DNA from: Lindgomyces ingoldianus
Taxonomy: Eukaryota > Ascomycota > Dothideomycetes > Pleosporales > Lindgomycetaceae
Reading direction: 5' to 3'
Assembly: GCF_010093535.1 (NCBI RefSeq)
Contig: NW_022985180.1
Span: forward strand, 69,748-133,747
DNA: 64,000 nt
The first letter of the stretch is position 1; each line of letters opens with the position of its first letter. Made by a program: the position numbers and the translations under genes. The notes under the pieces were generated by a model, which saw nothing but the letters and a program-made list of their open reading frames with translations, was not told the origin of the DNA and did not search any database. This document shows positions 55,101-64,000 of this stretch, one piece after another.

Positions 55101-57857
55101 ATGTGGAGATTGTAATTCAACCCGTGCCATCTCGGAGCGGCTTGTCTTTCTTCTCTTCGTAGCCGGCGGTCCCTCAGGCATACGAGTTGTGGCTGGAACA
55201 CTTTCAATGAAGGCTGTGAGAATATTTGTGCCTAATTCAATGTCGCGCAGAGTTTCTAGTGAGCGTTCCTTGCGAACCTCGTCGAGCTTGTTGGTATGCT
55301 TCTCCTTTAGTGCAAGATCTAGAAGGCACTGAGCCAATGATAAGCGGTCTTCCGATCTCAGAGATAACCAGATGGTATTCAGTCGGTCAAATGCAGCGCC
55401 CTGGAGATCCATTCGCCCTTCGTTAAACTTTCCCTGTAGGATATTGCGAAGGAGACTCGCGCTTTCCGAATCTCTTGGTACGAGGACATTCAAATGCGCT
55501 CGATCCACGTCGGACACATCGAGTTTCTCCAGGTTGCAGGTGATTCTAGTATCTGAGCTTGTCAGAGAACACCAATTGCGCACAAGAGGGAATAGAGTGT
55601 TGAAGCGAATGTTTACGAAAGAGTTTTCCGAGGATTCGAAAAGGGGAAGAATACGGAGACGGAGACGGAGAAGTGGTGTAACGGCGACGTGACTGCTCAA
55701 AAAGGCGAGATATAAGCTTCTTTCAGTTGATTTCAGCCCTTTCGCACTTTTGTCTTTCGATATTTGAGTTCCCTGTAAAAGAGTCCTGATGGATGTAATG
55801 GCATATTCAGAGTCCATCGCGCATTCTTCGAGAATCGGAACAAGAACTGATGCGAAAAATTTTGCGGTTTGTTCAGGGGCCAACAAGCATACTTTTGAAG
55901 TGTTTGCACCGTACAAATCCGAAGATCCCCAGATATGAATTCCAGGCCAGTCTGTCATGGCCTTGGTGTTCTCGGCTAAAGTGACAGTGCATGTAGCAGC
56001 TGCGCGACGGACGTCTGATGATGGATCTGAAAGCGCATACAAAAGGTAGGGGATGAGGACTTGAAAATCAACAGTGCTGTCGACCTCCTCGACTAAAGAT
56101 GTGGTCGCGCGGAGAGCAGCAAGGCGGACCCGATTAGAGTTTGGGCCACACCACAACCGGATCATGAAACTAGGAAACAAGGTTCCTTGGAAGCCCTCAT
56201 CTCGCCGAAGTGCTGGCCGGCTTAGGAAATGACTGAGCTGGTCACCTTGAATAACAGCCTGTTCAAACGCACTTGTAGCTTCGTCGAGAGATTTTGGAGG
56301 CACAGTATCGAGGAAGGAGGATTCAGAAATATCAGGGAGAGAAATTTGTGTTTGGCTGTTGATATGCGCTGGTGCTCGTTCAGCATCGGCCATGTCCTCG
56401 TCTGTATTATCATCGCTCGTTTCGCTAGTATCAACTAGCGGTGATAGGACAACCCCCAGCGACTCGAAAACTGCCTTTCTTGCATGAAGCATCGTCTGTA
56501 GCTTCGCAGAAACAGGGCTTGATTCGGTCAACTTAGCGATGAGATCAAGGAGCTCGCGATGTTGGGTCGACCCCGGAACAATTTTCCGAAGTAACCGGAG
56601 CAAACTCGATAACGAGATCTCGACCTGGGAATCATCAAGTAGATGGGGGTCCATGGCATTTTGGAAGAAGAGTTGAAATTCCGTCGAGTTCGTTGCATAG
56701 CTGAGACGGTGGAGAGCGCCTAACGCACATCCAAGAGTGAGTCGTCCAACCCGACATTTATCCGCCAAAGACTGCAGTTTCCGATATAAGTCGGGAGTTT
56801 TGAGAACCCTCTTCACAACCGATGCGGGGAGGTGTGCCTGGGACCTTTCCTCGGCTACGATGGCCAGACACATCAGGGAACTCTCCATCGTCTCCTCTTC
56901 CTGGCTCAGCACCACGGCTTCCATCAAAGAGTCAAGAACTTTATCCTCGAAAGCGCCCTTTGTAGCCAGGATAATGATGATCATGTACGAGCCCAACACA
57001 GCCTCCTGAGCCGTGGAGGACTTCAAACATTCATTCAAGACGGGGAGGATCCTAAGGAGAATCTCGTCCATTCGTTGATCTTGCACACCCTTCCTTCCCG
57101 AGAGTGAAGATTCAAGGGTGGCATCAATTGCTTGAGTTGTAATGCCAGACCAGAATGAGAGGAGCGGAGGATTCTGGTATCCTGCTTGTAGAACCTTTAC
57201 TACATGATTTTGAAGAGCGTTGAAGAAGGCAGGTGTGTGGGCTGCGGTGTATACAATGGTTTGTCGGGGGGGGTTCTTCGGCGGGGTTATGTACGAGAAG
57301 AGGAATCGCAATGCCGGTGGCGGACTCGATGGAAGTATCGATAAAAGGGATAGGAACTGCGGAGTATTGTGGTATGGGAGGTAGGTAAGCACAAGACATT
57401 GCGTGTTGTGCTCGTGGACGCTATAGAGCAATAAGTAATATGTCGGCGCTCTTCAGAAGCTGACATACCGGAACCGTCTGACCAGCCACTCCAAGGCTTT
57501 CTCGGCGGGCTTCAGCAGTAGCCGCGGCCCCACCAAGGCGATAAATGCCTCCAAGACGGAGTCTAGTTCTTGATTCTCTGCCTTAGTCATCTGTGTCCGA
57601 TCCTCCACTTTGCTCTGCTCGCTGAACAGAGTCCGCGCAAACGGCGTGAAACGATGGTCGAGCGCACATAGGTCGCGAAATCCCTCGTAACATACTAAGT
57701 AGACGGCGTCGAACGATTGAGAGGCGGCGACTTTAGGCTCGAAGAGCAGTGACTTCGCGTGAGCGGCCTTTTGCGCCTTGAGGTCGAGTTGACGGGTGCT
57801 CTTGGCCGCAATTTCTGCAAGCTGCCCTTGCAATGAGGTTAGACGCATGGTGGGCAT
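52149..57857 (-). CDS. UTP10: U3 snoRNP protein UTP10 (HEATR1), 1785 aa
   Basis: Eight exons: 57857-57469, 57420-54897, 54846-54619, 54570-54286, 54236-53205, 53155-52796, 52741-52600 and 52546-52149. The introns are 48-54 bp and all GT-AG; the joined frame is open throughout (5358 nt). The start region Leu-Gln-Gly-Gln-Leu-Ala-Glu-Ile-Ala, the Glu-Gln-Ser-Lys-x-Glu-Asp-Arg-Thr-Gln-Met block and the end Ser-Glu-Leu-x-Glu-Asp-Asp-Asp-Glu with Glu-Arg-Glu-Thr-x-Arg-Trp are characteristic of UTP10. The protein is a HEAT-repeat solenoid of the t-UTP complex in the SSU processome, needed in the nucleolus for rDNA transcription and 18S pre-rRNA processing. Translation may instead begin at the second Met (57848). 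It is divergent from NRDE2 with a 355-bp shared promoter. Confidence 0.95.
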
Positions 57858-58212
57858 ATTGGCGCTTCAACGGCTGACGAAATAGGGGCCTGGAATTGTA
57901 GAGTCCATCAGCTGTGCTGGGATAGGACAAGAAGCCGTGAAATGCAAATTGCGAGGGGTGAGAGAGGTAGACAAATGCATCTCAAAATTTAGCGCCAAGA
58001 TTTTGCCAAGGTCCTCGGAAGTGCGCACGGGCCCTCCGCATTGCACCTGCACCTTCGGCTTCACCTGCACCAGCTCCTCAGTTGATATCCAAGTGCAGCA
58101 ATCCAAGCCATGAGCCGTAAAACCATATTCTGGAGCCTGCGTTGTACGTGCAACTCACCCCACAGAGCTCTTAGTATCGCAAGGGGTGCTTGCCAGCTTG
58201 TCACGTCGAGCC
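57858..58212. promoter_or_regulatory. Bidirectional promoter UTP10 / NRDE2
   Basis: 355 bp separate the two divergent start codons. No TATA box; contains AGCTCCTCAG and CTTCGGCTTCACCTGCACC stretches. TATA-less shared promoters are usual for housekeeping pairs. Confidence 0.55.
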
Positions 58213-61200
58213 ATGAATGCCAACGTGCCTAAGTTTGCCTCCTTCCGGCCAAAGCCAAAGGCGCCAGCAGCCCCTCCTGGAGCGCCGGCTCGACACGAGA
58301 AACAGGAGCGGCCAGAAAAGCCTCCAAACGACAAGAAATCCAAGTCTGCGATTCCAAAAAGAAGACGTTCACGAACTCCGGAGAGGGACCATGGTGACTT
58401 GTACTTTACCGACAGAAAGGGAGACCCGGCCAACCTGAAATACGGGAGTCTGGACCGGCGTCAAGTTCCATCCTATCGACGTTTTGGAAGTGGCTTCATT
58501 CTGGGCGTCACGGGTGACAGGAGGATTGACCGGAGCCTAACTACTGAAAAGGAGATCGTCTTGACGCCCCCGGTATCGAATCGTAAGCCAGGGAGGCTTT
58601 TAACGTCGAAACAAGCCTTCAAGGGTAGCGTGCAATCTACGCATTTCATAAAACCAGACGCGAACGTGGAGCCGAACCATGACTTAGACTACATCATCCT
58701 CCCTAATACAAGGCGGGGGAGATGTAGCTCAGATACGGTCCTCTATCCCTTAGGGGTTGAAGCCAATTATCGCTCAATCTCAAGAAAAAGCGATGTAGAG
58801 GATTCATCTGATCCAGACACCAGATATGACTCGGACCCTGGAACCGATGTCGTAAATCCAGAGGTCACCGAGAGGAATACTGTTCTGACAAAGAAGACGC
58901 GCGAACATCCTGAAAGTCTCCAGCCCTGGTTGGACCTCGCCGACCACCAGGAGGCAATGATGAGAATGGGTCGGGCAGATTTTTCTGCCCATCTCAGCGG
59001 CTCGGATAAACGGCATCTCGCAGATATCAAGATCTCTATATATGAGGAAGCCCTCAAAAAGATTGGCACCAATCGCGAAAATCGGGTCCAGCTTCAGATC
59101 TTACTCATGACTGAAGCATCGAAGCACTGGGACAGGGGGAAACTGGTCAGGAAATGGGAGGAGATCTTTGCCAATCACGCCGACAGCTTGGAACTCTGGA
59201 TAAAGTACCTCGATTTCGTGCAGACAAGTTTTGTTAGTTTCAAGTATGAAAGCTGCCGGATCACCTTTAGCAGGTGCTTGAAGGCCCTCCGTTCGGGGAC
59301 AAATCCTATATCGCCAGCGGCTTCTCTCCACCTCATTATCCGCATGACGTCAATGATTAGGCAATCTGGATATCAAGAATTAGCCATGGCCATATGGCAA
59401 AGTATACTCGAGTTTCATCTCATGCGACCTGGCGATAAGAAGAATGAGGAGTCTCTTCGCCAATTCGAAGAATTCTGGGAGAGTGAAGTTCCTCGCATCG
59501 GCGAAGTGAGCGCAAAAGGCTGGCGATACTCGGATCTGGATGGCTCTGTACAACTTCCTCCTCAGAGTCCCTTGGCTTATCCGGAGAAGTCGGCTTTAGA
59601 CTTGAGGGTATTCCATATGCAGGAGTTAGAATGTATGGACAAGCTACGGTATGCTGGTCGTACGACTGACGACATTGGAGAAGATGATCCCTTTCACACA
59701 ATTCTGTTCTCAGATCTGGATGAATACCTATTGTGCATACCACAGGATACTCCCGATGTTCTTCTAGTTGGGGCTTTTCTCTGCTTCTGCCACCTGCCTC
59801 CACTTGCTCGAACCCCATCGGATTCCCAGATATGGCGCCTTGATCCATTTCTCCACGTCGAGCTGCTCGGCTCCCGTGAGACTCAGTGCGAACAATCAAG
59901 CTCATTTTCGCAAGCTCTGAGCCTGTTCAGAGACTCACCTGCTATAAATTTCCAGATGACGACAGAGCTCCTCATTGACCAAGGTTTTACCACTGTCCAT
60001 GAGTCTTTTGACGCGGTATTCGTTCAGCGGGTGCTCAAACTTCTTGCAACAGATGTCACACGCGATGAGATTCTTGGAGAATATCTCCTTGCATTTGAGT
60101 TCAAGTATTTTCCCTCCGCGGTCTTCAATACTGCAAAGCAACTCCTCAAAGCGCGACCAACAAACTTCCGTTTGTACAATGCATATGGTCTAGTTGAGTC
60201 CCGTGGTGGGAGCGGCAAAAGAGCAGACAATGTTTTCCGCACTGCACTCTCCATGAACAAGAGTCAGATTCCTTTTGCTGCGCCTGGGAGTCTGCAGCTC
60301 TTTGATAGTTGGGTTTGGGAAGCTTTACGTCACGGAGACGAAAAGGAGTCATTCTGGCGACTTGTGTCTCCAAAGGGACAAACGACTCAAGTGACGCAAG
60401 GGAATGGCAAGGGACCCGACCAATCTACTATCCTGCGCGCTCAAACTGTTTTTCGCGACGGAAAAGATCGTTCTCTTATCAGTCGGGACTACTCATCCGC
60501 TATTCTCTTTACCTCACTTCTGGCCCTCTTGGCATACCTGTCTAGCAAAACAAATCCTATCCCCGCTCTTGCAGTCCATGCCAGTCTATCTAACTGGTTC
60601 GAGGAACGAAAGCTCGGTGGTAGCCCTATGGCAGAGCTACACGCTCAAGCGATAGCCAAGCTCGTGACATACTATGCATCAAACGCAGCAATAGTCAAGC
60701 CATCATTCCTCCGCGGCGTCCTAGAACCTCTCATAACTCGATTTCCTAGCAACACAATTCTTTTATCCCTTTATGCCGCGAACGAAGCCAGATTTCCGAT
60801 CCACGATCGCGTCAGGACCATCATGTATCGAGAAAGCTCTGGAAGAGGCAACGAGAGCACCATCGCTGCATGGTTCTTCGCGATACACTTCGAAATGCGA
60901 AGAAGTGAGATCACAGGCTCCACCGGCCATTCGATCCGCGCGATATTCAAAAGGGCTGAGGAGGGTGTTGGTGCCTACTGCCCTGGTCTCTGGTGCAGTC
61001 ACGTCCTGTTCGAACTTGAGGAAGCAAGGAGAGAGAAGGCGAAGAGAGGGTTCAAGAAGCTGAGAATGGATGGGAAAAAGAGCAAGCAAGACATTCATGT
61101 GGAAGAGTGCAATCGGAGGGTGAAGGAGACTTTCTTCCAAGGCTTGACGCATTTGCCTTGGTGTAAGGATTATATGATGCTTGGGTTTACGCATCTGATG

Positions 61201-61302
61201 AAAGACGATATTCTCGCTGATGATGAATTAAGGAAGATTTACAACATTTTGCTAGAGAAGGAGTTGAGGATTTACGTCGACGTAGAAGAGAGCGAGGCTT
61301 AG
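58213..61302 (+). CDS. NRDE2: NRDE2 family protein, 1029 aa
   Basis: Single exon. The frame extends upstream to 58186 only with a GTG; the first ATG is 58213. The N terminus has a basic Lys/Arg-rich segment (Lys-Arg-Arg-Arg-Ser-Arg, about residue 40), then Tyr-Phe-Thr-Asp-Arg-Lys-Gly-Asp and Gly-Xaa-Leu-Asp-Arg-Arg-Xaa-Val-Pro-Xaa-Tyr. Residues about 230-560 contain the NRDE-2 domain (Asn/His-Pro-Glu-Ser-Leu-Gln-Pro-Trp-Leu, Trp-Ile-Lys-Tyr-Leu-Asp-Phe), with HAT-like helical repeats to the end. NRDE-2 proteins act in the nucleus in RNAi-linked silencing, splicing and exosome control with MTR4/Mtl1. The full length is intact, with no RIP marks. Confidence 0.92.
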   Translation: MNANVPKFASFRPKPKAPAAPPGAPARHEKQERPEKPPNDKKSKSAIPKRRRSRTPERDHGDLYFTDRKGDPANLKYGSLDRRQVPSYRRFGSGFILGVTGDRRIDRSLTTEKEIVLTPPVSNRKPGRLLTSKQAFKGSVQSTHFIKPDANVEPNHDLDYIILPNTRRGRCSSDTVLYPLGVEANYRSISRKSDVEDSSDPDTRYDSDPGTDVVNPEVTERNTVLTKKTREHPESLQPWLDLADHQEAMMRMGRADFSAHLSGSDKRHLADIKISIYEEALKKIGTNRENRVQLQILLMTEASKHWDRGKLVRKWEEIFANHADSLELWIKYLDFVQTSFVSFKYESCRITFSRCLKALRSGTNPISPAASLHLIIRMTSMIRQSGYQELAMAIWQSILEFHLMRPGDKKNEESLRQFEEFWESEVPRIGEVSAKGWRYSDLDGSVQLPPQSPLAYPEKSALDLRVFHMQELECMDKLRYAGRTTDDIGEDDPFHTILFSDLDEYLLCIPQDTPDVLLVGAFLCFCHLPPLARTPSDSQIWRLDPFLHVELLGSRETQCEQSSSFSQALSLFRDSPAINFQMTTELLIDQGFTTVHESFDAVFVQRVLKLLATDVTRDEILGEYLLAFEFKYFPSAVFNTAKQLLKARPTNFRLYNAYGLVESRGGSGKRADNVFRTALSMNKSQIPFAAPGSLQLFDSWVWEALRHGDEKESFWRLVSPKGQTTQVTQGNGKGPDQSTILRAQTVFRDGKDRSLISRDYSSAILFTSLLALLAYLSSKTNPIPALAVHASLSNWFEERKLGGSPMAELHAQAIAKLVTYYASNAAIVKPSFLRGVLEPLITRFPSNTILLSLYAANEARFPIHDRVRTIMYRESSGRGNESTIAAWFFAIHFEMRRSEITGSTGHSIRAIFKRAEEGVGAYCPGLWCSHVLFELEEARREKAKRGFKKLRMDGKKSKQDIHVEECNRRVKETFFQGLTHLPWCKDYMMLGFTHLMKDDILADDELRKIYNILLEKELRIYVDVEESEA

Positions 61303-62652
61303 TTTGCAGGCCGGTTACATGTGCATTCCCCTTCGAGATCATCGAATGACACCCGGAGCGCTTGTCTGCCTACGCGAAACTAGTCGCCAAACAACGTGCA
61401 GGATTACATTACTACATACCATGCGTGCATTTCAAATTTGAAAGTCTATCTGACCTCGTACTCGCTTCCCAGCTGTGCCCTGAAACAATCCTCCTGCTTC
61501 ACATTGTTCAGCTTACATGAAATTCACTCGGCCAACAACATCTCATTGGTCTCTGAACTATCACGTTGTCACTTCCCAACCCAACGCATGAGAACGTGCA
61601 CATCGCACTGTCGCTCCCATGTGGTCCTCACCTGGAGCAACTTCAGTTTCCGCGGCTTTCGCCTCGTGGGAGCCTGGGTTTTCGTACAAGTTCCTGGATT
61701 TGAGCTATAGGTCATCAATTAAGTTTCATGCGCCTTAGCCCTCGTGTTTTCACATACAAGGGCAAGTTAGTCGTCGAAAGTGAAGCTCGAATGCGCAACT
61801 TCTGAAGTCGCTTCACGATTCCAACTGTGGAAAAGAAAATAATTGATGCGTTGCCAAACCTGCATTGCAATCTCACACCCAAACCAAAACCCCCAATCCA
61901 TTCAAAGCCAGAAGTCCATTTAGACTGCCGGTGCAACTAGTTCCCCAAACTGATTCCATCGCATCACCGCCACAATCGCCACGATCCTGTCCAGCTCGCC
62001 CCAGCCTCCAGCAAACAACAAAGCTTTCATGCACCATACAACTACGCCACACCAACCCGAATTCTTCGCAAATCCCAGATCTCCTAATTCTCCGTGCGGC
62101 GTCTACTTGTTGGTCCTTGCGCGATTACATTTAGCAGCATACACGATTCGTAAGATTATGCAGGGATGGGCGAATCCTGATAGTATGTTGGGGGAACGGG
62201 AGGCGTAGACAAAGGACGTCTTCCAAGTGAGCTTGGACCTATAGAAGGTAACTTAGAGGCAAGATAATTGGATGAGAGCAAGGAACGCGATGTTTTACCT
62301 TCGTGAAGGAATCGCACGAGGCTAAGGAGATGGCTAGATTGTTGGAAGTGCAGAATGGGCTGTGGACACACGTTTCCTGCTTGGACATTTGGGAGGTAAT
62401 GCGGTTGTTGGTGGCGTCGATCATGCGGTTTCTAGAACATGTAGGTAGAGAAGGATGGTAGAGAAGGATATGGAGGTGAAGGGGTGGTGAGGGGAATTGG
62501 TTTGGCGGGTGGGGGAAGTATAAAGATGGGCGATGTTTCCCTGAGGAGTGCATCAAACCAACTCAACAGATCAACAGTACAAGAACGGAGAATCTCTAAC
62601 TGCCTCTTTCTGCAAATTTCTTTCCAACCATACCCAACCCACTCGCTCCAAC
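61303..62652. other. 1.35-kb intergenic region, promoter of the secreted protein at its end
   Basis: No gene recognised. AAGTATAAAGATG at about 62515 is a TATA box some 130 bp upstream of the next start codon. Confidence 0.45.
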
Positions 62653-63232
62653 ATGAAAACCGCTTCCACCCTTACCCTCACCCTCACTCTAGCAGTCCTG
62701 AGTCTCGCGGCTCCTGCTCCCAAACCTGCAGCCAAAGCAGTAGCAAGAGCAACAACGTCGCACGTTATCATTGCCAAAGGCCTTGGTCTTACTGGTGAGA
62801 AGACCACAATTGAAGTGTCCATTGATCCGGCGACATGCTGTAAGCCTCCCATTCCACAAACCTCGTCAGGGGAGAGTGTGCTACTAACTAAACATCTTTC
62901 AGCGAACCTCCCATCCAATTTCAACAACGCAATCAAGTCAATTCTTCCTGATGCTGGGATTTATTGTATGCTTTACGAGTAAGACCCCCTCGTTCTCTCC
63001 CAACATCCAACTCTCCCATCCCAAATTCGTCACCAAGCAATAATCATACTAATTCTGAAAACCTAGTTTCCCGGGTTGTGAGATCGATGAATCCGTCCCT
63101 GATAGCGGCAGGACATGGGGGATTGATCACCAGATTGATGATCTTTCGGATCCGCAGTATAGCTACAATTTCAATGACAGAGCGACGAGTATCTGGTGTG
63201 CGCCTGTGTCGTCCGGGGTAAAGAAGGAATAG
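62653..63232 (+). CDS. Small secreted protein, 142 aa, three exons
   Basis: Exons 62653-62839, 62903-62978 and 63067-63232; introns of 63 and 88 bp with GTAAG donors and CAG/TAG acceptors. The joined frame reads Pro-Ala-Thr-Cys-Ser-Asn-Leu-Pro-Ser and Met-Leu-Tyr-Asp-Phe-Pro-Gly-Cys across the junctions. The N terminus is a Thr/Leu-rich signal peptide (cleavage near Ala19-Ala20), followed by an Ala/Pro/Lys stretch that may be a pro-segment. The mature protein has four cysteines (62, 84, 92, 132), consistent with two disulfides. No family is recognised. It is a secreted, possibly effector-like protein. Although signal peptide, exon number and size resemble the protein at 21929, the sequences are not evidently homologous. 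Confidence 0.82.
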
Positions 63233-64000
63233 GCTAGAGATTGGAGATGGGTGGAGGGTAGGAGTTGGAGGGATGACTGGTTGGGTTGATTTTTGGTACA
63301 TTTTTGGCATTGAATTATAGATTTGAAGCTTGTTTAAAAGATCTTAAAGTACCTTTGACGTCCTCTCCGGTGTGCATAGCCCTCCAGTCCATCGGGGCAA
63401 CGAGATTGTAAACTCCATCGAGCAAGATACCAGCGTGGGGTGATTATAGGAGGTGCAGATTCCGAGGGGGAGATGATCGGGCCTTCAAAGCCGAACTAGA
63501 TCCGCGGAGATAGCGACTCTGGAGGGAAGCAGAGGAGGTAAGCTTATGAATAGTATCTCTAACACAACGCCAAAGTTACATACGATGGTTGCCATCCTTC
63601 GCATCTTCATTGTAACATTCTTATCGTGTGTCTTACCGTAGCGCCTAGCCTGTTTCACCACCTTAGCTCTCTCAATTATACCACAGCAGTATCCACCAAG
63701 TAGGACTGCATTTTATATTGCGTTGCAGACTTCACAAACTAAAATAGTGGCGGGGGACAGGCTCTTAATGCCGGGCCATAACGGGTGCGCCATGTAAGTC
63801 TGGTTGGGGTGCCAAGTGTCGTAATGCATCCTGGGCCAATAGCGTTAATTAACGTAAGCCGCTGTAGGACTGGCGTCTTTGTTGGAACGTTACGAACTTT
63901 GTTGTCACGTTCCTGTATATGGACTTAGGTCCTCCCACATCTTCTCAACCTTGCTGTTCGATCAGCTAGCCAATCTCACGATTCCCAATCTTCGACATTA
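63233..64000. other. Intergenic to window end; possible LTR start near the edge
   Basis: No gene. From about 63879 the sequence TGTTGGAACG... continues through a TATATGG motif to the edge and has the look of an LTR beginning, but no second copy is available to confirm it. Confidence 0.3.

Noticed and set aside
58186..58212. Upstream start of NRDE2
   Set aside because: The extension begins with GTG; the first ATG is 58213 and gives a family-like N terminus.

Overview
The window comes from a filamentous ascomycete (Pezizomycotina; class not determined). The evidence is short GT-AG introns of about 47-88 bp with CTAAC/CTRAC-like branch points, fungal gene families (UTP10, NRDE2, an HXT-type sugar transporter), and long AT-rich blocks of transposons with the signature of repeat-induced point mutation (RIP). 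In those blocks, former CAG/CAA/TGG codons read as TAG/TAA and the sequence is dominated by TpA. The genome is compartmentalised into normal-composition gene islands and AT-rich transposon nests with sharp borders.

Bases 1-16510 are a transposon nest. An old minus-strand Gypsy element (Gypsy-1B) was entered by a Fot1/pogo element (Fot1-B1), by a Copia element (Copia-1, 5-bp duplication AGTAT) and by a 208-bp repeat (duplication GTTTT). Fot1-B1 was in turn entered by a second Fot1 family (Fot1-A1, TA duplication) and by another Gypsy copy (Gypsy-1A). Nearly every junction can be read to the base because intact copies of the interrupted sequences exist elsewhere in the window.

Bases 16510-24660 are a small gene island. 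It holds a truncated C-terminal gene fragment at the border, a short-chain dehydrogenase, a small tail-anchored membrane protein, a divergent Sec11-type signal peptidase, a six-cysteine small secreted protein, and a wax-synthase-like membrane acyltransferase.

Bases 24660-43421 are a second nest. From left to right it holds two 128-bp TG..CA repeats (one with a TTAGG duplication), a truncated Fot1-A, an unclassified AT-rich stretch with tandem repeats, a TIR transposon whose ends are palindromes, Gypsy-1C inserted in Copia-2 inserted in Fot1-B2, an unmutated solo LTR (duplication AAGCT), and an inverted Fot1-B3. Fot1-B3 is split by a 9-kb minus-strand Gypsy-2 (duplication ATACT), which is itself split by a Crypton. 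The Crypton is the most notable item. It is a nearly complete tyrosine-recombinase transposon gene (about 737 codons, one intron, GCR1_C-like tail) disabled by about 18 TAG/TAA stops and no TGA, and it is followed by a 300-bp satellite with 10/40/120-bp hierarchy.

Bases 43424-64000 are an ordinary gene region. It holds a secreted PI-PLC-C1-type phosphodiesterase, an HXT-type sugar transporter (four exons, the first only 10 nt), the divergent housekeeping pair UTP10 (eight exons, 1785 aa) and NRDE2 (1029 aa, no intron), and a second small secreted protein with three exons. The first 400 bp beyond the last transposon base is the upstream region of the phosphodiesterase gene, so the nest directly abuts functional genes. 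No rRNA, tRNA, CRISPR or telomeric repeat was seen.
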